DNA of 64,000 nucleotides from CAZDET01 sp964504335 (GTDB taxonomy: Bacteria > Bacteroidota > Bacteroidia > Chitinophagales > Saprospiraceae): the NCBI GenBank assembly GCA_964504335.1, contig CAZDET010000014.1, positions 21,646 to 85,645 on the forward strand, read 5' to 3'. A model generated the notes under the pieces. The model worked only from the letters and a program-made list of their open reading frames with translations, ran no database searches and was not told the origin of the DNA. Shown in pieces: positions 53,352-61,401 of this stretch (position 1 is its first letter; each line of letters begins with the position of its first letter). The translations under genes were made by a program, and so were the position numbers.

Positions 53352-54446
53352 ATGGAAGTACTCAAAATTCTCGATCGGTATATTATCAGGAAGTTCCTCT
53401 CGACCTTCTTCTTCACGGTGCTCATCTTCACGATGATCAGTGTTATTATTGATTTCAGTGAAAAAGTAGAGCGTTTTATCGAGTCGGACATCAGCCAGGT
53501 GGAAATCATCTTTAGCTATTTCCCCAACTTCATCTTGTTCATCCTTGGGCTCCTGTGGCCGATGCTGACGCTCATTTCCGTCATCTTCTTCACCAGCCGC
53601 CTGGCCAATAATTCGGAAATTATCAGCATTCTCAACGCAGGGGTTAGTTATCGGCGCTTTCTTCGGCCGTATATGATCTCCGCGGTTTTTTTGGGGTCGC
53701 TCTACCTGGTCGGTCTCCACTTCGTCATTCCCCGGGGAAACGAAATCCGCCTGGACCTGGAGCGGGTGTATTTCAACGAGAACAAGGACGGTGGTAAGAC
53801 CCGAAACGTCCACATGTTCGTAGCGCCCGACACTAAGATCTACGTCAATTTCTTTCGAAAGCAAGACAGTTCTGCGCGCGATTTCCGCCTGGAACGCTTC
53901 CACGGCAATCAGCTTGTTTATTTGTTGAAGGCGAAGAATGCCGAATGGATCGGCCCACCGAATCAGTGGCATTTATCGAACTACGAAATTCGGGAATTCA
54001 CCGCTGCCGGCGAGAAAATCACCATTGGCGAGGGGATGAGCATTGATACAACGATCAATCTACAGCCCGCGGACTTCATCGACTACAAGCACCAGCAAAT
54101 GTCGATGACGACGCCGGAACTGATCCGGCACTTGAACATGCAGCGCGCCCGTGGAGCGGGCAACTCGCGGAAATACGAGATAGAACTGGCCCGCCGGACG
54201 GCGGAGCCCTTCACCATTTTTATTCTCACCCTCATCGGTGTTTCCGTAGCCAGCCGCAAAGTACGAGGGGGGATGGGCATCCATCTCGCCATCGGGATCG
54301 GGGCCGGTGCCCTGTTCGTCTTTCTTTCCCGGTTTGCATCCGCCATCTCCACAGGCCCGGAAGTTCCCGTATCGCTCATGATGTGGATGCCCAATCTGCT
54401 TTTCGGCCTCTTTGCCGTCTTTCTGTTGAGCCGCGCTCAGCAATAA
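53352..54446 (+). CDS. LptF/LptG-family LPS export permease
   Basis: The 364-residue YjgP/YjgQ-family protein has a first helix group (LSTFFFTVLIFTMISVIIDF), LFILGLLWPMLTLISVIFFTSRLANNSEIISILNAGVSYRRFLRPY near residue 60-100, a periplasmic beta-jellyroll domain and three C-terminal helices. It forms the membrane part of the LPS transport machine with LptB and LptC. One permease gene stands alone here, as often in Bacteroidota. A 28-base palindrome lies 58 bases downstream. Confidence 0.9.
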   Translation: MEVLKILDRYIIRKFLSTFFFTVLIFTMISVIIDFSEKVERFIESDISQVEIIFSYFPNFILFILGLLWPMLTLISVIFFTSRLANNSEIISILNAGVSYRRFLRPYMISAVFLGSLYLVGLHFVIPRGNEIRLDLERVYFNENKDGGKTRNVHMFVAPDTKIYVNFFRKQDSSARDFRLERFHGNQLVYLLKAKNAEWIGPPNQWHLSNYEIREFTAAGEKITIGEGMSIDTTINLQPADFIDYKHQQMSMTTPELIRHLNMQRARGAGNSRKYEIELARRTAEPFTIFILTLIGVSVASRKVRGGMGIHLAIGIGAGALFVFLSRFASAISTGPEVPVSLMMWMPNLLFGLFAVFLLSRAQQ

Positions 54447-54503
54447 CTCCTCCTTTGAATTAAATAATCAGTCGTCCGGAGTACGGATTCCTAAACACAT
54501 ACA

Positions 54504-54531
54504 CGATCTTTCAAAAAATTTTGAAAGATCG
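54504..54531. repeat. Perfect 28-base palindrome
   Basis: CGATCTTTCAAAA (54504-54516) and TTTTGAAAGATCG (54519-54531) are exact inverse complements around AA. There is no T tract, so I favour a protein-binding site or an RNA hairpin over a terminator. Confidence 0.65.
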
Positions 54532-54652
54532 GAAAGAAGAATTCATACCTATACATCAAATTAAATTATTGATTTATAGTATAATATAGATAAAATAAAT
54601 CGAGGTGTTTTATTGTGCCGGCCAAAAGACGTTTCTGCCACCCGCAGATCTA

Positions 54653-54683
54653 TTGTTTTTTGTTTAACTATTCCCTAATTTTG
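54653..54683 (+). promoter_or_regulatory. Promoter TTG-N20-TAATTTTG
   Basis: TTG (54653-54655) and TAATTTTG (54676-54683) fit the Bacteroidota consensus with 20-base spacing. The ECF sigma gene starts 51 bases downstream. Confidence 0.65.
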
Positions 54684-54734
54684 CTTCAACACAATTAGCA
54701 ACACAGTCCTAACGCTTCAACAAAACCAGCTACT

Positions 54735-55268
54735 ATGTCTCAATTAGAATTCTACGATCGATTCGACCAAATGTCCACCTTGCTGCAGAGTTTTGCTTAT
54801 AACCTGACCAAGAATACGGAGGATGCCAAAGACCTTTTCCAGGAAACGGCATTCCGCGCAATGACCAACCGCGACAAGTTCCGTCCCGGCACGAACTTCA
54901 AGGCATGGTTGTTCACTATCATGAAGAATATCTTCATCAACAACTACCGCAAAAAGGCAAAAGCTAACACGATCATGGACTCTACCGAGAATCTGTACTA
55001 TCTGAATTCCGGGAAGCAATCCATCGATAACGGGGGTGAAAGCAACATGCTGATCAAAGAACTGACCGGCATGATCGAGCAATTGGACGACAGCATCCGC
55101 GTTCCCTTCCTGATGCACTATCAGGGATTCAAGTACCAGGAGATTGCCGATCATCTCAACCTGCCGCTCGGTACGGTGAAGAGTCGGATTTTCTTTGCCC
55201 GCAAAGATTTAAAAGAGCAAATTGCTGCTCAGTACGGAAACCTGAAGGCTTTTCGTCAGACCGCCTAG
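54735..55268 (+). CDS. ECF-type RNA polymerase sigma factor
   Basis: The 177-residue protein has sigma region 2 (LTKNTEDAKDLFQETAFRAMTNRDKFRPGTNFKAWLFTIMKNIFINNYRKK) and region 4 (LDDSIRVPFLMHYQGFKYQEIADHLNLPLGTVKSRIFFARKDLKEQI), joined by a short linker. No anti-sigma gene is adjacent, so its control is not readable. The upstream palindrome could be a binding site. It ends with a hairpin terminator (55293-55335). Confidence 0.92.
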   Translation: MSQLEFYDRFDQMSTLLQSFAYNLTKNTEDAKDLFQETAFRAMTNRDKFRPGTNFKAWLFTIMKNIFINNYRKKAKANTIMDSTENLYYLNSGKQSIDNGGESNMLIKELTGMIEQLDDSIRVPFLMHYQGFKYQEIADHLNLPLGTVKSRIFFARKDLKEQIAAQYGNLKAFRQTA

Positions 55269-55292
55269 TAGTCTTTCTGAAGCGTCTGGCAG

Positions 55293-55335
55293 CGTGGCCG
55301 CTCCTTTTGATAGGGGCGGCCACGTTTATATTTTG
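55293..55335 (+). terminator. Terminator after the sigma factor gene
   Basis: CGTGGCCGCTCC (55293-55304) pairs with GGGGCGGCCACG (55313-55324), with one wobble, followed by TTTATATTTT. Confidence 0.8.
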
Positions 55336-55363
55336 GGAGATACGGACCAATCAAACGTTAGCT

Positions 55364-55371
55364 TATCTTTG
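55364..55371 (+). promoter_or_regulatory. Candidate -7 box for mutY
   Basis: TATCTTTG ends six bases before ATG 55378, implying a minimal leader. No TTG at the expected distance. Confidence 0.45.
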
Positions 55372-55377
55372 AGCAAT

Positions 55378-56469
55378 ATGGAGGACCATCAGGAGCAGTT
55401 GCCCCATTTTCGGCAGCAATTAATGGATTGGTACCAGCCGGAGGCACGGCCGATGCCCTGGAAAGGAGAGCGGAATCCCTACCTGATATGGCTTAGCGAA
55501 ATCATCCTGCAACAGACCCGTGTGGAGCAGGGTTGGGCCTATTTCGAGCGTTTTCGCGAGCGCTTCCCAACGGTTGAAACCCTGGCGGCTGCCTCCGAAG
55601 ACGAAGTTCTGAAGCTTTGGGAAGGGTTGGGTTATTACAGCCGCGCCCGCAATTTGCACGCGGCAGCCCGGCGAATTGCCGACCAATACGATGGCGTTTT
55701 CCCCACTACGTACGAGGAAATTCTAGAGCTCAAGGGGGTAGGCCCCTATACGGCCGCTGCCATTGCAGCGTTTGCTTACGACCTGCCGCACGCCGTACTC
55801 GATGGAAACGTATTTCGCATTTTGGCCCGCTATACGGGCAGTGAGCAACCGATCGATTCTACGGCGGGTAAACGATTCTTTGCGACGCTGGCGGCGCAGG
55901 CCCTCGATCGTGCTCAACCGGCCCGCTACAACCAAGCTATCATGGATTTTGGTGCCACCGTTTGTGTGCCGGTCAATCCCAATTGCCGGGAGTGTCCTGT
56001 ATCTTCCCGGTGCCAGGCTCTGAAAACCGGGCAGGTGGGAGTGTTGCCCGTTAAACAAAAGCGCACGAAAAAGCGGTCGCGCTACTTTCAATACCTGGTA
56101 TTGGAGGCGGGCGGGCAGGTCTGGCTGCATCAACGCAGGGAGAAGGACGTCTGGCAGGGCCTGTACGAATTTGTCTTGCTCGAAACAGATCGCGCGGATG
56201 TGAGTTGGGAGGAACTCCTTAAACAATCAGCCTGGCCCGACTGGCTGCCCGTGTCTGAGTTGACGCTGCAGCGTCGCAGCCAGTCTTTTCGGCAAACCCT
56301 CTCGCATCAATACATACATGCGACCTTCTGGGAGGTGGTATTAGGGGTAGAAGTACAGACTCCCCCCCCCTTCCGAAAAACCGATCGACAAAACTTGCGT
56401 AGCTTTGCATTTCCGAAAGTGATCGATTGGTATTTAAGCGATAAGTCCCTATATTTAAATTTACTGTAA
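55378..56469 (+). CDS. mutY: A/G-specific adenine DNA glycosylase
   Basis: ATG 55378 (MEDHQEQLPHFRQQLMDWY) is preferred to the frame from 55294, which overlaps the terminator. The 363-residue protein has IILQQTRVEQG (catalytic Glu), the helix-hairpin-helix LELKGVGPYTAAAIAAFA with AVLDGNV (catalytic Asp), the 4Fe-4S cluster C-x6-C-x2-C-x5-C (CVPVNPNCRECPVSSRC) and a C-terminal NUDIX-like domain for 8-oxoG recognition. It removes A opposite 8-oxoG. mutY-ssb-gldE-gldD is a known order in Bacteroidota. Confidence 0.95.
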   Translation: MEDHQEQLPHFRQQLMDWYQPEARPMPWKGERNPYLIWLSEIILQQTRVEQGWAYFERFRERFPTVETLAAASEDEVLKLWEGLGYYSRARNLHAAARRIADQYDGVFPTTYEEILELKGVGPYTAAAIAAFAYDLPHAVLDGNVFRILARYTGSEQPIDSTAGKRFFATLAAQALDRAQPARYNQAIMDFGATVCVPVNPNCRECPVSSRCQALKTGQVGVLPVKQKRTKKRSRYFQYLVLEAGGQVWLHQRREKDVWQGLYEFVLLETDRADVSWEELLKQSAWPDWLPVSELTLQRRSQSFRQTLSHQYIHATFWEVVLGVEVQTPPPFRKTDRQNLRSFAFPKVIDWYLSDKSLYLNLL

Positions 56470-56483
56470 CAAGACTAAAACAG

Positions 56484-56957
56484 ATGGTAAACCGTGTAAT
56501 TCTCATTGGCAATTTAGGAAGAGACCCCGAAGTTCGAACGCTGGAAAGTGGTGCCATGGTTGCTAAGTTCCCTATCGCGACCAACGAGAATTATAAAGAT
56601 CGAAACGGAGAGTGGCAGTCGCTCACCGAGTGGCACGATATCGTCGTTTGGCGCAGCCTGGCTGAGCGGGCGCAAAACCAACTCAAAAAAGGGGCGCAGG
56701 TCTATATCGAAGGAAAATTAACCCACCGCACCTGGCAGGATCAGGATGGCAACAACCGCAAAACGACTGAGGTACTGGCCAATTCCTTCCGCTTGCTCGG
56801 TCGTCGGGAAGGTAGTGGATCGGCGGGAAGTTTTCCCGGGGAGGACAATCCGTACGCGGCAACTACCGGCCGGCCTCAAATGGCAACTGCCGAAGGAAGC
56901 GCAGCTCAATCCAGTGAAAGCACCAACGAACAGCCCGATGATGACCTCCCCTTCTAG
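56484..56957 (+). CDS. ssb: Single-stranded DNA-binding protein
   Basis: The 157-residue protein has the OB fold (MVNRVILIGNLGRDPEVRT, FPIATNENYKDRNGEW, TEWHDIVVWRSLAERA, KKGAQVYIEGKLTHRTWQDQDGN) and an acidic, low-complexity C-terminal tail ending DDDLPF, the protein-interaction tip. It coats ssDNA in replication and repair. It is the second gene of the mutY cluster, with 14 bases after mutY. Confidence 0.97.
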   Translation: MVNRVILIGNLGRDPEVRTLESGAMVAKFPIATNENYKDRNGEWQSLTEWHDIVVWRSLAERAQNQLKKGAQVYIEGKLTHRTWQDQDGNNRKTTEVLANSFRLLGRREGSGSAGSFPGEDNPYAATTGRPQMATAEGSAAQSSESTNEQPDDDLPF

Positions 56958-57006
56958 GCTGTTCTCAGTAGGCGAATTGCATTTCTTTCACCAGCATGCT
57001 TGACCC

Positions 57007-58443
57007 TTGGAAGCGGACGTTGAAAGTTGTTTATCGTTCTTAACTCATCTACCACTCCTTTTCTCTCTATCCGTAGAATTGTTGGTTGGGGCGCTTGCTA
57101 TTGCCGCCCTTCTCGTTGGTTCCGCATTGATTTCCGGATCGGAGGTCGCCTATTTTTCGCTCACTCCCAACGACTACGAGCGCCTGCAACAAGACGGTAG
57201 CGCGGGCGCCCAACGCATCCTGGGCCTCAAGGATCGTCCGCGCAGGTTGCTTGCCACCATTCTGATCAGCAATAACTTCATCAACATTGCGATCGTCCTG
57301 CTGTCGGATTTTTTGCTCCGGCGCCTGCTCGGAGACGGCGTGCTGGCGGGATGGAGTGCCGACCTACAACAAGCCATCCCTTTGTTCGGAGGGCTTCCAG
57401 CCGATCAACTAACAAGTGCGCTCAGTTTTATCATTACCGTAGTCGGTGTTACGTTTCTGTTGGTACTGTTCGGCGAAGTCATCCCGAAGGTATACGCACA
57501 GCTCCACAGCGTCATTTTGGCTCAGGTGATGTCCGGGCCGCTCACCATTTTGATGCGGGTACTCAGTCCGTTGAGTATTTTGCTGGTCAACGGGACTACG
57601 ATCGTTGAACAGCGGCTGGAGCGCCGTACCCAGGGAGCTAACCTGACCAGCCGGGAGGATATCGACGAGGCCATCGACCTGACTGCCGGCACCGAAGAAG
57701 ATTCGGGCGTACAGGACGTTGATTTTCTCAAGCGAATCATCAAGTTTGGAGACGTTAATGTCCGGCAAATCATGCGATCGAGAGTGGACGTTGTGGCGGT
57801 AGATCGGCAAATCGATTACGCCGAACTTCTCTCCACCGTGCGGGAAAGCGGCTACAGTCGCATTCCGGTCTTCGAGGAAGACTCCGATAACATCATCGGG
57901 ATTCTCTATGCTAAAGACTTGCTGGGACATTTACAGGAGGCGGCCGATTTCAGCTGGCAGGAACTCATTCGGGAAGAGGTGCTCTTCGTTCCGGAGAGCA
58001 AACCCATTCAGGATTTGCTACGCGAATTTCAGCAGCAAAAACTTCACATGGCCATCGTCGTAGACGAATACGGTGGCAGTGTAGGAATCGTTACGTTAGA
58101 AGATATACTGGAAGAAGTGATCGGTGATATTCAGGATGAATTCGATGATCAGCCGGAGGTCATTTATCAGCGAATCGACGATCTTAACTATGTATTTGAG
58201 GGAAAGACTATGTTGAATGACGTCTGTCGGATCGTTGGATTAGACACAGCGACGTTCGATTTGATCAAAGGGGAAGCGGATTCGTTGGCGGGGATGTTGT
58301 TAGAAATGATTGGTGATTTACCCGAGGTAGAACAGGAAGTTAGTCACGAATCATTTCGATTCAAGGTCTTGTCGGTCAATGAGCGTCGAATAGAAGAAAT
58401 ATTGATCACCTTGCCCAGCGATCAGCTACCCATAACGGTATAA
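57007..58443 (+). CDS. gldE: Gliding motility protein GldE (CBS/CorC-type)
   Basis: The frame opens at a TTG (57007) since a stop lies two codons upstream and no ATG is usable; the long N-terminal stretch fits GldE. The 478-residue product has three or four membrane helices of the DUF21 type (LISGSEVAYFSLTPNDYERL near residue 45), then a CBS pair (FGDVNVRQIMRSRVDVVAVD, SGYSRIPVFEEDSDNIIGILYAKDLL, IVVDEYGGSVGIVTLEDILEEVIGDIQDE) and a CorC/HlyC C-terminal domain. In Bacteroidota GldE is needed with GldD for gliding and type IX secretion. Confidence 0.93.
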   Translation: MEADVESCLSFLTHLPLLFSLSVELLVGALAIAALLVGSALISGSEVAYFSLTPNDYERLQQDGSAGAQRILGLKDRPRRLLATILISNNFINIAIVLLSDFLLRRLLGDGVLAGWSADLQQAIPLFGGLPADQLTSALSFIITVVGVTFLLVLFGEVIPKVYAQLHSVILAQVMSGPLTILMRVLSPLSILLVNGTTIVEQRLERRTQGANLTSREDIDEAIDLTAGTEEDSGVQDVDFLKRIIKFGDVNVRQIMRSRVDVVAVDRQIDYAELLSTVRESGYSRIPVFEEDSDNIIGILYAKDLLGHLQEAADFSWQELIREEVLFVPESKPIQDLLREFQQQKLHMAIVVDEYGGSVGIVTLEDILEEVIGDIQDEFDDQPEVIYQRIDDLNYVFEGKTMLNDVCRIVGLDTATFDLIKGEADSLAGMLLEMIGDLPEVEQEVSHESFRFKVLSVNERRIEEILITLPSDQLPITV

Positions 58444-58515
58444 ATACACCAACGGCCACCCGCCTCCAAATTCTCATCACCAAGCCGAATGGAAACGATC
58501 TTACAGAACGCTACC

Positions 58516-59109
58516 ATGAATCATCTCCTTTGGATTGTTTGCCTCTGCTGTTTAGTAGGCAGTTGTACCTCTGAATTGCCCGATCCCAAGCCCCGGGGGT
58601 ATCCCAAGGTAGAATATCCGGATCGGACTTATCAGCAATTTGATACTGGTTTTTGCGCGTTTGCGTTCGAGTATCCGGCCTACGCGACAGTGGAGCAGGA
58701 TACGGCCTTCTTTGAGGAAGTCCCTGCGAATCCCTGTTGGTTTGATCTGTACTTCCAGGATTTTGAGGGGCGTATCCATTTCAGCTATTACCCAATAGAC
58801 AGTGAAGCAAACTGGGAAACCCTAAGGGACGACGCCTTCGAAATGGCTGATGTACACCAGAAACGCGCCAACTCCATCGACGAAATTCGCATCAGCAAAC
58901 CCGGCGGAGTAGGGGGGCTCGCATTCGATATTAAAGGTCCGGCCGCGAGCCCTTATCAATTCTTTTTAACTGATAGCTCCAAGCATTTCTTGCGGGCAGC
59001 GCTATACTTCAACACACAGGCCCGCCCCGATAGTCTGGCTCCGATAGTCGAATTTGTGAAAGAAGATATTAGCCACCTGATTGAGACCTTCGAATGGAGC
59101 GAGCGCTAA
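58516..59109 (+). CDS. gldD: Gliding motility lipoprotein GldD
   Basis: ATG 58516 (MNHLLWIVCLCCLVGSC) places the lipobox VGSC correctly; the upstream ATG 58489 adds nine residues. The 197-residue lipoprotein contains ELPDPKPRGYPKVEYPDRTY, FCAFAFEYPAYA and the Cys pair region NPCWFDLYFQDFEGRIHFSYYPI, the GldD pattern. It is an outer-membrane or periplasmic component of gliding motility. It is coupled to gldE by 45 bases of spacing and ends eight bases from the convergent recA. Confidence 0.92.
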   Translation: MNHLLWIVCLCCLVGSCTSELPDPKPRGYPKVEYPDRTYQQFDTGFCAFAFEYPAYATVEQDTAFFEEVPANPCWFDLYFQDFEGRIHFSYYPIDSEANWETLRDDAFEMADVHQKRANSIDEIRISKPGGVGGLAFDIKGPAASPYQFFLTDSSKHFLRAALYFNTQARPDSLAPIVEFVKEDISHLIETFEWSER

Positions 59110-59117
59110 CTGCGCGT

Positions 59118-60200
59118 CTACTTCGCGTCGGCACTGGCGGCTTTGCTCTTACCGTTGCTCTTGGTTTTCTCGGGTTCGGCGGCAGCAGCCAGGTCTAATC
59201 CCATGATCTTGGCCTTGATCTTTGTTTCGATCTCCAGGGCTACCTCGGGATTATCCATCAGGAACTGCTTCGCGGCTTCGCGGCCCTGGGCAATCTTGGC
59301 ACTGTCGTAGCTGTACCAGGCACCGGACTTCTGGATGATATCCTGATCGACGCCGAGATCGACAATTTCTCCGACTTTCGATACGCCTTCGCCGTATACA
59401 ATGTCAAATTCTGCAATCCGGAAGGGTGGGGCCAGCTTGTTTTTGACCACTTTTACCTTGACGTGATTACCGACGACGTTGTTGTCTTTGTCCTTAATGG
59501 CAGCACCGGTTCGGCGGATGTCGAGGCGTAGCGAAGCGTAGAATTTCAGGGCATTACCGCCGGTAGTCGTTTCGGGGTTACCAAACATCACACCGATCTT
59601 TTCCCGAAGCTGGTTGATGAAGACACAGCAGCAGCCCGTTTTTCCGATTGTACCCGTCAGTTTTCGCATGGCTTGCGACATGAGGCGTGCCTGCAGGCCG
59701 ACCTTACTATCGCCCATTTCCCCTTCGATTTCCGAGCGCGGAACGAGTGCCGCCACGGAGTCGATCACGATGATGTCGATGGCACCGGAGCGGATTAGGT
59801 TTTCCGCGATTTCGAGGGCTTGCTCACCATTGTCGGGCTGGGAGATCAGGAGGTTATCCGTATCGACGCCCAGGGATTTTGCGTAGAAGCGGTCGAAGGC
59901 GTGCTCGGCATCGATGAATGCGGCAATGCCGCCCAGCTTTTGGCATTCGGCAATGGCGTGAATAGCCAGGGTGGTTTTACCGCTCGATTCCGGGCCGTAA
60001 ATTTCAATGACCCGGCCGCGCGGATAACCACCGACTCCCAGGGCAATATCCAATCCCAGGGAACCACTTGGAATGGCCTCCACGTCGGCGACTTGTTGGT
60101 CGCCCATGCGCATGATCGTCCCTTTACCGTAGGTTTTGTCCAGACGATCCATTGTCATCTGTAGCGCCTTGAGCTTTGCTTCTCTATCTTGCTTCGACAT
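59118..60200 (-). CDS. recA: RecA recombinase
   Basis: The 360-residue RecA is canonical: GPESSGKTTL (69-78) Walker A, VIDSVAALVP Walker B, and the L1/L2 loops around MRKLTGTIGKTGCCCVFINQLREKIGVMFGNPETTTGGNALKFYASLRLD. The C-terminus is Ala/Lys/Glu-rich. It performs strand exchange and triggers SOS cleavage of LexA. Three Cys residues in a row (KTGCCCVF) are unusual compared with most RecA. It has its own promoter (60241-60271). Confidence 0.98.
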   Translation of the reverse strand: MSKQDREAKLKALQMTMDRLDKTYGKGTIMRMGDQQVADVEAIPSGSLGLDIALGVGGYPRGRVIEIYGPESSGKTTLAIHAIAECQKLGGIAAFIDAEHAFDRFYAKSLGVDTDNLLISQPDNGEQALEIAENLIRSGAIDIIVIDSVAALVPRSEIEGEMGDSKVGLQARLMSQAMRKLTGTIGKTGCCCVFINQLREKIGVMFGNPETTTGGNALKFYASLRLDIRRTGAAIKDKDNNVVGNHVKVKVVKNKLAPPFRIAEFDIVYGEGVSKVGEIVDLGVDQDIIQKSGAWYSYDSAKIAQGREAAKQFLMDNPEVALEIETKIKAKIMGLDLAAAAEPEKTKSNGKSKAASADAK

Positions 60201-60240
60201 AGCTTCTTGTTTACAATAAACTTTTTGTTTCTCTTGCGTG

Positions 60241-60271
60241 CAAATATAAACGATTTGTTAATTTCGAGCAA
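60241..60271 (-). promoter_or_regulatory. recA promoter TTG-N20-TATATTTG
   Basis: On the minus strand TTG (60271-60269) and TATATTTG (60248-60241) fit the Bacteroidota consensus, 40 bases upstream of ATG 60200. No SOS box was recognised by eye. Confidence 0.65.
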
Positions 60272-60306
60272 GAAGAAGGGGCTTCTTTTTCAATAAAATG
60301 TTGTAA

Positions 60307-61389
60307 TTAAACGCTTAAACGGCTGGATTGCTCCAAAAAAGTCCGGATCACGGGTAGTAAAGCACTGACCCCTTCCTTCAGCGGGCGGATGACCGGCAAT
60401 TGCAGATCGATTTGAAGATACTCCTGGATGTGTTGTAGTTCCTCTTCGGCCATTCCTTCTTCATTGAGGCAAACGGCCAGCACTTTTGACCCGTACAGCT
60501 CGATCAACCCGATTTCGCTGGCCAGGGAGCTGATTGTGACCTCCGTCCCGTCATAGCAGGAGCGGCCGGGTGCATGCATAAGAACGACGCCTTTGGCTTG
60601 CCCGGAAAGTAGAAATTCGCTGCCGCAGGGGCCGCTGGGGTTGCGCAGGCTCGATTGGCCTTCGATGAAGATCACGTCGGGCTTGGCCTCACGGTCGCAG
60701 GTGACTAATACCCGTTCGATTTCTCCGCCGATGAAATCGTTGACGGTCGAATCGAAAATGAAGCCGTAGGGGCTTCCCTGCATCCACCCGGTTTGGCCGG
60801 TGAAAATCATTTCGGCCCGCAGGCCGTCGGCTCGGCAGGCTTCTGTCAGGAAGCGGGCGGTCGTGCGCTTGCCGAGCGCGCAATCGGTCCCCAACACGGC
60901 GATGCGTGGTGCCTTCACGGTGAAGATCTCCCCCGTCCAGAAGCGCAGGGCACTTCTCGGGCGCGGTTTGCGGATATCGTAAATCAGGAGGTTGCGCTCC
61001 TGAGCCAGCGCCCGAAGCTCCGGGTCATCACTGATAAAGGTGTGTAAGCCATTGACGACCGACATGCCGCGCTGGAGGGCCTGGCGCAGCAACGTCCGGA
61101 AGGCGTCGGGGAGCTGACCACCGGCCAGGGCTACCCCGATGAGGCAATAATCGGGTTTGGGGCGCTGCGGATCGGCGAAGTAGTCGTCGATAGAGGCAAA
61201 AACGGGGATACCCCGGTGCCGGCCGTCGAGCACTTCACCTGCATCCCGGCCGGCCAAGGCATGGTCGATTACGGCCAGCGGTTCGAATCGTTCGCTACCG
61301 CGCAGCAGGCCGTGTGCGGTTTTGCCATGAATATCGTCCAGCATGCCATTGGTCAGGATCAGAGCGGTGCCGCGAATTGAATCACTCAT
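60307..61389 (-). CDS. dgcN: DUF1611/DgcN-type protein, likely D-glutamate N-acetyltransferase
   Basis: The 360-residue protein has the DUF1611 layout: an N-terminal Rossmann domain (PDYCLIGVALAGGQLPDAFR) and a C-terminal P-loop-like domain (APRIAVLGTDCALGKRTTARFL near 165, EMIFTGQTGWMQG, IEGQSSLRNPSG). This family includes DgcN, reported to N-acetylate D-glutamate, working with DgcA which epimerises the product. The downstream enolase-superfamily gene lies 12 bases away in the same operon, which supports the DgcN-DgcA reading. Confidence 0.85.
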   Translation of the reverse strand: MSDSIRGTALILTNGMLDDIHGKTAHGLLRGSERFEPLAVIDHALAGRDAGEVLDGRHRGIPVFASIDDYFADPQRPKPDYCLIGVALAGGQLPDAFRTLLRQALQRGMSVVNGLHTFISDDPELRALAQERNLLIYDIRKPRPRSALRFWTGEIFTVKAPRIAVLGTDCALGKRTTARFLTEACRADGLRAEMIFTGQTGWMQGSPYGFIFDSTVNDFIGGEIERVLVTCDREAKPDVIFIEGQSSLRNPSGPCGSEFLLSGQAKGVVLMHAPGRSCYDGTEVTISSLASEIGLIELYGSKVLAVCLNEEGMAEEELQHIQEYLQIDLQLPVIRPLKEGVSALLPVIRTFLEQSSRLSV

Positions 61390-61401
61390 GGGTTGATAAA
61401 C

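Larger units (their letters stand above)
54447..54734. promoter_or_regulatory. AT-rich region upstream of the sigma factor gene
   Basis: This 288-base region is markedly AT-rich from 54535 to 54600, holds the palindrome at 54504-54531, and ends with a full promoter at 54653-54683. Confidence 0.6.
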
